Assembly (NCBI GenBank): GCA_023246275.1
Contig: JAHFIS010000049.1
Span: forward strand, 1 to 5,775
Direction of reading: 5' to 3'
DNA length: 5,775 nucleotides
Origin: Candidatus Uhrbacteria bacterium
GTDB taxonomy: Bacteria > Patescibacteriota > Patescibacteriia > UBA9934 > GWF2-40-263
Part shown: positions 1-5,529 of the stretch, piece after piece
Layout of the letters: the number at the start of each line of letters is the position of its first letter
Numbering within the stretch: the stretch's first letter is position 1
Translations under genes and position numbers: made by a program
The notes under the pieces: generated by a model
What the model saw: only the letters and a program-made list of their open reading frames with translations
Databases searched by the model: none
Told to the model about the DNA's origin: nothing

Positions 1-264
1 CTCGCGCTTGAAGTCCTCGACGCTCTTCCAAAACCGGAATCCGATCGCGGGATGATACCGCATGAACGCCGTCCAGCCGCCCTGCTCCTTGCAGTGGAAC
101 AGCCCGTTCCCAACGCGCCGCATCAGCATCTCCGCGACAAAGGCCGTCTCTGGCGGGGCGTCGTGCATGCGCAGGCTCACCACGATGTTCTCGATGACGT
201 TGCGCCGGCCTTCGATGCGAACGCTGATGACATTCTCCCGAATCATCCAATCCTCAAATGACAT
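1..264 (-). CDS. Hypothetical protein, C-terminus cut by left edge of window
   Basis: The first 88 codons of a gene that runs off the left edge; the frame is open from the ATG at 264 to base 1. The start is well supported: a strong purine-rich Shine-Dalgarno sequence (AGGGAGGG on the minus strand, 276-269) lies just upstream, the clearest one in the window. The visible protein begins MSFEDWMIRENVISV and has no signal peptide or membrane segment. It alternates predicted beta-strand and helix (for example NVISVRIEG, then PPETAFVAEMLMRRV) and is rich in aromatic residues near the cut (GGWTAFMRYHP, GFRFWKSVEDF). I do not recognise the family. It follows the probable terminator at 296-321, so it is likely a separate transcription unit or fed by read-through. 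The gene call is fairly sure; the function is unknown. Confidence 0.75.
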   Translation of the reverse strand, partial: MSFEDWMIRENVISVRIEGRRNVIENIVVSLRMHDAPPETAFVAEMLMRRVGNGLFHCKEQGGWTAFMRYHPAIGFRFWKSVEDFKRE

Positions 265-268
265 GACG

Positions 269-276
269 CCCTCCCT
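269..276 (-). promoter_or_regulatory. Ribosome binding site of the left-edge gene
   Basis: On the minus strand the sequence AGGGAGGG lies 4 nt before the ATG at 264, with its GGAG core 6 nt upstream. It is an unusually good match to the Shine-Dalgarno consensus for this window, where the other starts have little or none. It fixes the start of the left-edge gene. Confidence 0.7.
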
Positions 277-286
277 GGCAGCGGCC

Positions 287-315
287 ACCCTAATCAAAAC
301 GACGCCGGTCGTCAA
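287..315 (-). promoter_or_regulatory. Possible weak promoter overlapping the terminator
   Basis: On the minus strand TTGACG (315-310, five of six matches to a sigma-70 -35 box) is followed after 17 nt by TAGGGT (292-287, only three of six matches to a -10 box). The -35 lies in the loop and arm of the terminator hairpin. A start just downstream would give a short leader containing the strong ribosome binding site of the left-edge gene. The -10 is poor, so this is a suggestion only. Confidence 0.2.
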
Positions 316-321
316 CCGGCG
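296..321 (-). terminator. Probable intrinsic terminator after the DUF1761 gene
   Basis: Positions 303-309 (CGCCGGT) and 315-321 (ACCGGCG) form a perfect 7-bp GC-rich stem with a 5-nt loop. Reading on the minus strand, the stem is followed by TCGTTTTGATT, a short and interrupted T-run. It starts 19 nt after the DUF1761 stop codon, where a terminator would be expected. The stem is strong and the T-run modest, so termination may be incomplete. Confidence 0.6.
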
Positions 322-340
322 CCGATGTCCGTTTCGACGG

Positions 341-739
341 CTACTTCATTCCTGCGATGATCATCCCCATCGCGACGTACGTGACGAGATAGTTGGACGC
401 GGTGATCAGCGTCGTCTTCGTGAGCTTCCCTTCCCATGCGACCGTGGCCATCGTGGCCGTAAGGGAAAATCCAAGCCAAAGGGAGAACCCGAGCGCCGCG
501 CCCATCCCGTAGGTGTTCGCGCCGCCGTACAGCGCGATGTTCGACATGATGAACGCGGTCAGGAGCGACGCGACGATCTGGATGGAATACGAGCAGACCA
601 TCTTCTTTTTCATGGCCGCGTCCATCTTGCAGTTCGGATCGATCCCCTTCTCTTTCATCCAGATCTTTCCGAACAGGAGCGGCGAGTACCACAGCGAGCC
701 GATGACGATCGAGGCGAGGGCGGCGAGGAGGATGGGCAT
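341..739 (-). CDS. DUF1761 family small membrane protein
   Basis: A 132-aa integral membrane protein of the DUF1761 family, whose biochemical role is not established. Features I associate with the family are present: the first helix runs into GSLWYSPLLFGKIWMK (residues 14-29), and the C-terminal half has a helix ending FSLTATMATVAWEGK (91-105) followed by TASNYLVTYVAMGMIIAG (113-130). About four transmembrane helices are visible (roughly 2-22, 50-70, 76-100, 110-130), with a charged Met/Lys-rich cytosolic loop at 28-47. The length is close to the family's usual 130-150 aa. The ATG at 739 lies 27 nt after the stop of the metallopeptidase gene; no clear Shine-Dalgarno sequence precedes it. It is probably the last gene of the operon, with a hairpin terminator just downstream. 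Confidence 0.85.
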   Translation of the reverse strand: MPILLAALASIVIGSLWYSPLLFGKIWMKEKGIDPNCKMDAAMKKKMVCSYSIQIVASLLTAFIMSNIALYGGANTYGMGAALGFSLWLGFSLTATMATVAWEGKLTKTTLITASNYLVTYVAMGMIIAGMK

Positions 740-766
740 AGTGCGAGGAAATGAATGATATCCGTT

Positions 767-2173
767 CTATTGTAGCACGGTGAGAAACCGAATGCGCTCT
801 TCCGTCAACGCTCGGATCGGAGCGTCCTCGGGGATAGTCGTCTGAGCACGAAGCGAGGCTTCGAGGCCCTGCGCGGCTAGCAGATACGGCTCACGGAGTT
901 CCTTGGGTTGAAGGATGATCCATTTCTCCCAGTCGGGACGAACGAAGGAATCCATGAACGACGCATAGAACTCGGCGGTATTCGCCGCGCTGTGGCCCCC
1001 GAACGCATAGGGATAGACAGCCGACTCGTCCATCAGCGAGTAGTCCTCCTTCGGCATGAGAAGGTAGGCCGCTTGCATCAGGGCGCTGTTCGCGAAGGAA
1101 AGCTCCGCGTCTGCCGCGTGGAACCCCTCGTGCTGTGCAATCAGCTCGACAAAGCCCTCCGGTCTCGTATGCGCGTTGGCGAGCAGCGCCACCTCGAAGT
1201 GAACGACGTTCGGCTGGGACGTCAGGACGCCCGCGTTCTCGCCGATGTTCTTGTCGAGAAAGAGCGAGATAATATCCGTGGACGGCCTGCCGAACAACTT
1301 CGCCACGTTGTCCAGCCCGCGCTTGATTGCGCCGTCCTCCGCCGCGATCAGGTCAACGACCTCGGGAGAAATCGTCTCGTAGCCGTACATGGAAAAATGC
1401 TCCGTACGGACCTGCCGGGAGGCCTCCTTCACCAGAAACGCTCCGGAAAAATCACCGCCGCCGACCGGTCCCAATTCGATTCGAAGAGGAACCATGTCCG
1501 GGGTCCCGTCGGTATCAAGCGGGATGTCGGGCAGGACCGTGACCGTCTCGTGGGCTGTCAGGCCGTCGGGCGAAAAAACGCGCACGGCTTCAATCCCATT
1601 TCCATACGCATCCTGGAGCGTGCGCGTCGCGACCGTAATGTCCTGACCGTTGTCTGACATCTTGGACCGTTTCCATCCTTCGCCGCCGACGACCGTCGTC
1701 AAGGGAACGTCGCGACGCATCACAAGCCTGTAGACGCCGTTTTTGAACGCGAATGGATGCCCGGTCTCAAGGTCCTGCGCCGCGATCGTCCGGGACCAGG
1801 AATGCGAACCGTCGGGCAGGTCCTCAAACGATCCGATCGACTGGATCCCGGGATCCAGATGCGTTTCCTGGGTCGCGTATGCCAAAAGCGCCTGACGAGC
1901 CGATTCCGGAATCAACCCGTCGGCAGCGCGTTCGGCGGACGGGGACGTAATCGTCCACGGGGCCTCGGGATCGTCGATTCGCGCTCCTGGCAGAAGGAAC
2001 GCCGAAAGGATCAGTCCTCGACGCAGCCACGCCTCCGCCGGGAGCGGCGATTTCCACGCGTCGAAACGTTCGCGGACGAATTCTCCCAGCCGCGCGGTCG
2101 CACGCTCGCGCCAGTCCGTCGTCTCCTTCGGCCGCTCGTTGGCGACTATCGTTGGATCAAACCCTCTTTCCAT
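767..2173 (-). CDS. Putative zinc metallopeptidase, gluzincin-like (HExxH...AEF)
   Basis: A 468-aa protein with a likely C-terminal metalloprotease domain. Residues 348-352 are HEGFH, an HExxH zinc site followed by AADAEL; residues 398-410 (NTAEFYASFMDSF) place a Glu (E401) 49 residues after the second His. This HExxH-x(~50)-xAEFxA layout is that of gluzincins and resembles the anthrax lethal factor-type catalytic domain (HEFGHAVD, later EAEFFAEAF). The edge strand NVVHFEVALL (322-331) before the helix fits that fold. The N-terminal ~260 residues match nothing I recognise and look beta-rich after residue 120. There is no convincing signal peptide; only a short hydrophobic stretch (GLILSAFLLPG, 53-63) near the N-terminus. 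The ATG at 2173 overlaps the DUF1294 gene by 28 nt and has no Shine-Dalgarno sequence, but the next Met is residue 152, so this start is the best available. Zinc binding and substrate are inferred. Confidence 0.7.
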   Translation of the reverse strand: MERGFDPTIVANERPKETTDWRERATARLGEFVRERFDAWKSPLPAEAWLRRGLILSAFLLPGARIDDPEAPWTITSPSAERAADGLIPESARQALLAYATQETHLDPGIQSIGSFEDLPDGSHSWSRTIAAQDLETGHPFAFKNGVYRLVMRRDVPLTTVVGGEGWKRSKMSDNGQDITVATRTLQDAYGNGIEAVRVFSPDGLTAHETVTVLPDIPLDTDGTPDMVPLRIELGPVGGGDFSGAFLVKEASRQVRTEHFSMYGYETISPEVVDLIAAEDGAIKRGLDNVAKLFGRPSTDIISLFLDKNIGENAGVLTSQPNVVHFEVALLANAHTRPEGFVELIAQHEGFHAADAELSFANSALMQAAYLLMPKEDYSLMDESAVYPYAFGGHSAANTAEFYASFMDSFVRPDWEKWIILQPKELREPYLLAAQGLEASLRAQTTIPEDAPIRALTEERIRFLTVLQ

Positions 2174-2529
2174 AGAATGGCGATGATGATCAAGACCTGA
2201 ACGAGCACGAGAATCGCGAGGACGAACTGGAACGAAACCTTGCTCGTCTTGTGCCGGAACGCCTTCATGGCGAGAAGCGCGCCGGGAGAACCGCCGACGA
2301 ACGCGACGAACTGAAGCGTGCGCTCAGGAATTCGCCGCGATTGGGTCACGGCGAGCAGCTTGTCGAGGCCGTAGAGGACGAATGTCGCCACGTTGATCGC
2401 GGCGAAGAGAACGAGATACCAGCGAAACGCAAAGTAATGCTCGGTCGCGACGAAGCCGGCGACGATGAGAGTCGTCCAAAGGATAAGAAACGGGACGTCG
2501 GGGGGCTGGCGCTTCTTCGGTGGCGTCAT
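2146..2529 (-). CDS. DUF1294 family membrane protein
   Basis: A 127-aa membrane protein of the DUF1294 family; function unknown. Family hallmarks are visible: FVLYGLDKLLA (50-60) with the Y..DK motif, SRRIPERTL (64-72), and GGSPGALLAMKAFRHKTSKVSF spread over residues 79-100 with the RHKT core at 92-95. Hydrophobic helices lie near 13-28, 35-55, 72-90 and 100-120, and a basic, proline-rich N-terminus (TPPKKRQPP) precedes the first. In some members this domain is fused to a cold-shock (CSD) domain; here it stands alone. The start overlaps the stop of the ITPA-like gene as ATGA (2529-2526), pointing to translational coupling, and its own 3' end overlaps the metallopeptidase gene by 28 nt. It has no separate ribosome binding site. 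Confidence 0.88.
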   Translation of the reverse strand: MTPPKKRQPPDVPFLILWTTLIVAGFVATEHYFAFRWYLVLFAAINVATFVLYGLDKLLAVTQSRRIPERTLQFVAFVGGSPGALLAMKAFRHKTSKVSFQFVLAILVLVQVLIIIAILWKEGLIQR

Positions 2530-3068
2530 AGTCGTTCGTTGAGCAGTCGCATCGCAAGCGCGCGATGCGAGATCCTGTTCTTCACGTCCAACCCAAGCTG
2601 CGCGAACGTCCTGTCAAATCCGTCCGGAACGAAATAAAAATCGAATCCAAACCCCTCCTCGCCCGCCCTGGCCGACAATCGGCCCGTGACGATTCCTTCC
2701 ACGTACTCCAGCCGCTCCCCGTCGAAATACGCCGCGCCGCACGTCGCCTTCGCGCTCCAGTCGCCGACCGACTCGCACACGACAAGCGCAGGCTCGTACC
2801 CCGCGGTCTTCGCCCACCACTTCACGAACGGCCCCGGCATCCCCTTGAGCGCCGCGATCTCAAAGCTCACGTCCTCGATGATCACCGGTCCTCCCACGGC
2901 ATCGAATGCGGCGCGAACCTTTGCTCGGACGATCTCTTCCAGGCTTAGCGACTGGATCTCCGGAATCTCAACCGCCATCGACGTCATCTCACGTTCCGGA
3001 AACATCGTCTGCAGTTCCTTCAGCTTGTTCGGGTTTCCCGTGACGATCGTGATCATAAGGTTCGGCAT
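2526..3068 (-). CDS. ITPA/RdgB/HAM1-type nucleoside triphosphate pyrophosphatase
   Basis: A 180-aa member of the HAM1/Maf-like fold family that hydrolyses non-canonical purine nucleotides (dITP, XTP) to the monophosphate and pyrophosphate, keeping deaminated bases out of nucleic acids. Visible motifs: the phosphate-binding TGNPNKLKEL (10-19), VIIEDVSFEIAAL (62-74) with the conserved acidic pair E65-D66, MPGPFVKWW (77-85), GFGFD (139-143), and KNRISHRALAM (163-173). The PGPFVKW and KNxISHR forms resemble the eukaryotic/archaeal ITPA branch more than typical bacterial RdgB. One oddity is GFGFDF where the family usually has GFG-(Y/W)-D-P. Length is slightly below the usual 185-200 aa. Start is uncertain: ATG at 3068 (MPNLM) or ATG at 3056 (MITIVTGN); neither has a Shine-Dalgarno sequence. 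It overlaps the DUF2127-like gene by 80 or 68 nt and ends in an ATGA overlap with the DUF1294 gene. Confidence 0.9.
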   Translation of the reverse strand: MPNLMITIVTGNPNKLKELQTMFPEREMTSMAVEIPEIQSLSLEEIVRAKVRAAFDAVGGPVIIEDVSFEIAALKGMPGPFVKWWAKTAGYEPALVVCESVGDWSAKATCGAAYFDGERLEYVEGIVTGRLSARAGEEGFGFDFYFVPDGFDRTFAQLGLDVKNRISHRALAMRLLNERL

Positions 3069-3516
3069 GGTGAGTGAAGGACGTTCGGTAGTGGACAAGG
3101 AACTGAAGCACGGCGAGATGGATGAGGAGGAGCGAGACGAATCCGATTCCGGGATGCGTGACGAGGCGGTAGACGTTCGGCGGAAGCAGCAAGACAAGCA
3201 ATCCGAGCAACAGGTAGTATCCCCATGACTTTCCGCGCAGGAACCCGATTCCTCCCGCCACCTTCACCGAGCCGAACGCGATCAGGATCGCGGTAAAGAC
3301 CCCTTTTCCATGCAGCACCGACGGCAGGTGGTCCTGAACGAAGCGAATGATCATGTCCCGCGAATCCTCCCCAAGCTCCTCCGCCATGAGGCGGTCCGCG
3401 ATTTGCTCCAGCCCGCTCGCGGACAGCAGCAAAAGCGCAACGCCAAGCACGACCTCGACGATGCCCGTCGAAATCTCGTAGATCCCGATGACAATGCGCT
3501 TGGCGCGGAGGGTCAT
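2989..3516 (-). CDS. DUF2127-like four-helix membrane protein
   Basis: A 175-aa membrane protein. Four hydrophobic segments are visible: residues 9-33, 72-94 (FTAILIAFGSVKVAGGIGFL), 98-117 (leucine-rich, ending PPNVYRL) and 123-142. A polar loop with an acidic patch (37-60) separates the first two. The order, spacing and the turn LRGKSWGYYLLL followed by YRLVTHP match my memory of DUF2127 predicted membrane proteins; the function of that family is unknown. The ATG at 3516 forms an ATGA overlap with the peroxiredoxin stop, indicating coupling. The C-terminus is odd: after the last helix a hydrophilic, His- and acid-rich tail (144-175, beginning RTSFTHHAEPYDHD) is encoded entirely across the start of the ITPA-like gene, giving an 80-nt overlap. 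The tail may be real or may follow a frameshift. Confidence 0.75.
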   Translation of the reverse strand: MTLRAKRIVIGIYEISTGIVEVVLGVALLLLSASGLEQIADRLMAEELGEDSRDMIIRFVQDHLPSVLHGKGVFTAILIAFGSVKVAGGIGFLRGKSWGYYLLLGLLVLLLPPNVYRLVTHPGIGFVSLLLIHLAVLQFLVHYRTSFTHHAEPYDHDRHGKPEQAEGTADDVSGT

Positions 3517-3980
3517 ACCAGTGCTTTCACGTCCGCCAGCACCTCGTCGGCGTGGTCGGCGGGCTTCACGTCCTCGTAAATCTTCGCGATCTTTCCGTCC
3601 GGCCCGATTAAAAACGACCAGCGCTTGATAGCCATGTACTCGCGGCCCATGAACTTCTTCTTGGCCCAGACGCCATACGCGTTCACGACCTCCTTGTCGA
3701 CGTCCGCGAGCAGCGTAAACGGCAGCGCGTACTTCTCCGCGAACTTCTTGTGTTTGGCGACGGTGTCGACGCTCATCCCGAGAACGACGACCCCGGCCTT
3801 CCGGAACTTGCTCCAGCTGTCGCGGATCGTACATGCCTCGACGGTGCATCCCGGCGTGTCGTCCTTTGGATAGAAATAAAGGAGCACGACCTTGCCGGCG
3901 TAGTCCTTGAGCGCGTGGATTTTGCCGTCCTGGTCGGGGAGAGAGAATACAGGGGCTTTGTTGCCAACGATAAGAGACAT
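3513..3980 (-). CDS. bcp: Thiol peroxidase, BCP/PrxQ-type peroxiredoxin
   Basis: A 155-aa cytosolic atypical 2-Cys peroxiredoxin that reduces hydrogen peroxide and organic hydroperoxides, normally recharged by thioredoxin. The start GNKAPVFSLPDQDGK (6-20) is the typical N-terminal strand pair. The active-site segment YFYPKDDTPGCTVEAC (35-50) carries the peroxidatic Cys45 with Thr42 and Pro43, and the resolving Cys50 five residues later, the spacing used by E. coli Bcp. R120-W121-S122-F123-L124-I125 and the preceding lysine fit the conserved C-terminal Arg strand (usually RSTFLI). Length is normal (about 150-157 aa). The ATG at 3980 lies 4 nt after the hydrolase stop without a Shine-Dalgarno sequence, so translation is likely coupled; its own stop overlaps the next start as ATGA. 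An in-frame extension to 4157 is antisense-like noise across the hydrolase gene. Confidence 0.95.
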   Translation of the reverse strand: MSLIVGNKAPVFSLPDQDGKIHALKDYAGKVVLLYFYPKDDTPGCTVEACTIRDSWSKFRKAGVVVLGMSVDTVAKHKKFAEKYALPFTLLADVDKEVVNAYGVWAKKKFMGREYMAIKRWSFLIGPDGKIAKIYEDVKPADHADEVLADVKALV

Positions 3981-3984
3981 AGGG

Positions 3985-4542
3985 TCAGATGAATTGAAGA
4001 ATGGTGGGTAGATCTGTGGTTCCGTCGTCGCCAGAAAAGTGTCCCTTCGCGTGCTCGACGATCGTTTTCGCGCCAAAGCGGTTGCGGACGATCTCTTCGC
4101 TGGTGAGGAGGATATACGGGTCGTCGTCGGAAAAGATTCCGACGATCTTGTCGCCAAACCGGCGGATCATTGCGTCGTCGAACGGACGGTCGAGCCAAGG
4201 GCGGGCGACGAGTTCCTCCATGAGATCCATGTTCTCTATTGCGTTCACGACCGGGGCGACAAGAATCGCCTTGCCGATCGTCGACCCTTCGGGAAGCCGC
4301 TCGAGAAACCGCAGGGTCGCAAGCCCGCCCATGCTGTGGCCGACGACGATCGTTTCCGCGTCCGGCGTGCCGACGAGCGATTCGAGAAACGGGACCCATG
4401 CTTCGAACGCCGGCTCGGACGGATTCGGCATGAGCGGCGCCTCGACGACGTAGCCGCGGGATTCGAACTCGGCCTTCAGCCACGGAAAGAATCCGTGCGA
4501 CGGGTTGCCGTTCCAGCCGTGGATGAGAAAGGCTCGCTTCAT
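3985..4542 (-). CDS. RBBP9/YdeN-family alpha/beta serine hydrolase
   Basis: A 185-aa small alpha/beta hydrolase. The N-terminus FLIHGWNGNPSHGFFPWLK (5-23) is the oxyanion-loop HGW motif of the RBBP9/YdeN group, followed by the strand YVVEAPLMPNPSEP (31-44). The nucleophile elbow is GHSMGG with Ser70, the acid is in IFSDDDPYI (136-144, Asp139-141), and the base is the His in AKGHF (H168); all parts of the triad are present in the usual order. Length agrees with the family (180-200 aa). No signal peptide is seen, so it should be cytosolic. Human RBBP9 is a serine hydrolase, but natural substrates of bacterial members are largely unknown. The ATG at 4542 overlaps the preceding stop as ATGA, and the peroxiredoxin gene starts 4 nt after its own stop. 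Confidence 0.93.
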   Translation of the reverse strand: MKRAFLIHGWNGNPSHGFFPWLKAEFESRGYVVEAPLMPNPSEPAFEAWVPFLESLVGTPDAETIVVGHSMGGLATLRFLERLPEGSTIGKAILVAPVVNAIENMDLMEELVARPWLDRPFDDAMIRRFGDKIVGIFSDDDPYILLTSEEIVRNRFGAKTIVEHAKGHFSGDDGTTDLPTILQFI

Positions 4543-5456
4543 AGGTTGAATCGAAAGGTCGAGACCATGTCGGAAAGCTCGGTACGCGCCGTCGCCTGGC
4601 TGGCGTTCATGGCGCTCTCGTCGATGTCCGTGAAGTCGCTGGCATAATGGAGGGTCGTGGCAATCTCCCAGCAGGTGCCATTCAGATAGGTTCGATAGAT
4701 AGAATGCTCGTATCGGTTCCCCATTCCCGCGTCATCCAGCTTCGCGATCTGCCAGGTGGTCGCGCCGATCGTCTGCTCGTCAAGGAACGCCGTGTCCTGT
4801 CCGACGTTCGCGATGACGAAGCACTGCGACTCGTCGCCACGCATCGAGCTGACCACGAACCAGGAATTTTGCGAGTAATTGATCGGGTGGTAGCTCGCCT
4901 CGTTCGTCGTGTACGCGATGGCGACATCGGGAAGCTTGTTGTACGGTTCCTGCGAGGTGGTCGCCTCCATGCCCGGCGCGATACGAAGGTCGAACCGGCC
5001 TGCCGGATCGCCATATTCCGCCCACGATGACCAGACGGTTTCCTCGTGCGTCGGGACGTGCGGCTTCGATTCGCGCGCCTGCTCGGCCTTGAAGTTGTAT
5101 GTAGCCGCCCCGTACGACCCAACGAACAGAACCACGATCGAAACGATGATCGAGACAGCCCAGGCAATCTTCGTCCTTCGCATCATCCATCCGACGAACG
5201 CGCCGAACAGGACGTGCATGGCAATCCCGACGAGCGGAAACAGATACTGGCTCGTCGCAACCCCGCCGATGGCTCCCAAGTCTGGAATCGGAATGAAGAT
5301 GGCGGGAAAATAAAAGAAATAGGAACCGATCGTCCAGGTCTCAAGGCAGCTGACCGGATCGGAGACGCATCCCCACGCGACCAGGAGCCAAAAGAGGGCA
5401 TCGACGGCCAAAAACGACAGAACCCACTGCCGAACGGACGGGTTTACTCTCACCAT
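4539..5456 (-). CDS. Polytopic membrane protein with C-terminal soluble domain, unknown function
   Basis: A 305-aa protein I cannot assign. The first ~120 residues hold about four membrane segments: 11-29 (WVLSFLAVDALFWLLVAWG), 42-58 (aromatic, ending in proline-rich IPIPDLG), 72-92 and 98-118; the basic MMRRTK (91-96) between the last two suggests a cytosolic turn, placing the C-terminus outside. The remainder (about 125-305) is soluble, acidic and beta-rich, with a short Tyr/Asn-rich stretch (180-200) and two Cys (C212, C262) in QCFVIANVG and YLNGTCWEIATTLHY. Such a domain behind membrane helices resembles uncharacterised proteins of candidate-phylum genomes, a loose impression. The start at 5456 (MVRVNP) was chosen because upstream in-frame ATGs lie inside the preceding gene; GTG at 5453 is an alternative. 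No clear ribosome binding site. It is probably the first gene of the operon. Confidence 0.75.
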   Translation of the reverse strand: MVRVNPSVRQWVLSFLAVDALFWLLVAWGCVSDPVSCLETWTIGSYFFYFPAIFIPIPDLGAIGGVATSQYLFPLVGIAMHVLFGAFVGWMMRRTKIAWAVSIIVSIVVLFVGSYGAATYNFKAEQARESKPHVPTHEETVWSSWAEYGDPAGRFDLRIAPGMEATTSQEPYNKLPDVAIAYTTNEASYHPINYSQNSWFVVSSMRGDESQCFVIANVGQDTAFLDEQTIGATTWQIAKLDDAGMGNRYEHSIYRTYLNGTCWEIATTLHYASDFTDIDESAMNASQATARTELSDMVSTFRFNL

Positions 5457-5481
5457 ACATCGACGAATTAGTGACCCCAAT

Positions 5482-5490
5482 ACTCTATCA
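5482..5490 (-). promoter_or_regulatory. Possible extended -10 promoter element of the operon
   Basis: On the minus strand TGATAGAGT matches an extended -10 (TGn followed by TAGAGT, four of six against TATAAT). It would start transcription about 15-20 nt before the ATG at 5456. No good -35 box sits at the usual 16-18 nt spacing; CTGGCA lies about 20 nt upstream. This gap is the only non-coding space ahead of the eight-gene run, which makes a promoter here likely on position, but the sequence match is weak. Confidence 0.22.
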
Positions 5491-5491
5491 C

Positions 5492-5513
5492 AAAACCGCC
5501 CGGCATGTGCCAG
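5492..5513 (-). terminator. Weak candidate terminator after the right-edge gene
   Basis: Positions 5500-5504 and 5509-5513 pair as a 5-bp stem (CTGGC/GCCGG on the minus strand, including one G-T pair) with loop ACAT, followed by GCGGTTTT. It lies 17 nt after the stop codon of the right-edge gene. Both stem and T-run are short, so it may be fortuitous or a partial attenuator. Confidence 0.3.
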
Positions 5514-5529
5514 AAAGGTTTGATTGATC

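Noticed and set aside
62..754. Long open frame on the plus strand (230 codons).
   Set aside because: It lies antisense to the DUF1761 gene and the left-edge gene. Its protein is Arg/Asp/His-rich with no recognisable domain, typical of a mirror frame in GC-rich DNA.
908..1657. Long open frame on the plus strand (249 codons).
   Set aside because: It is antisense to the metallopeptidase gene, arginine- and valine-rich in composition, and has no motif; the minus-strand frame shows a real catalytic motif.
3069..3197. N-terminal extension of the ITPA-like protein to an ATG at 3197.
   Set aside because: The extra 43 residues are Ser/Arg-rich shadow sequence over the DUF2127-like helices; the family starts within a few residues of the TGNxNK strand.
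3517..3849. N-terminal extension of the DUF2127-like protein to an ATG at 3849.
   Set aside because: The added 111 residues are an Arg/Glu-rich out-of-frame reading of the peroxiredoxin gene; the ATG at 3516 with its ATGA junction fits far better.
3773..4483. Minus-strand frame of 236 codons overlapping the hydrolase and peroxiredoxin genes.
   Set aside because: It is an out-of-frame, Arg-rich reading of two genes whose other frames carry complete catalytic motifs.
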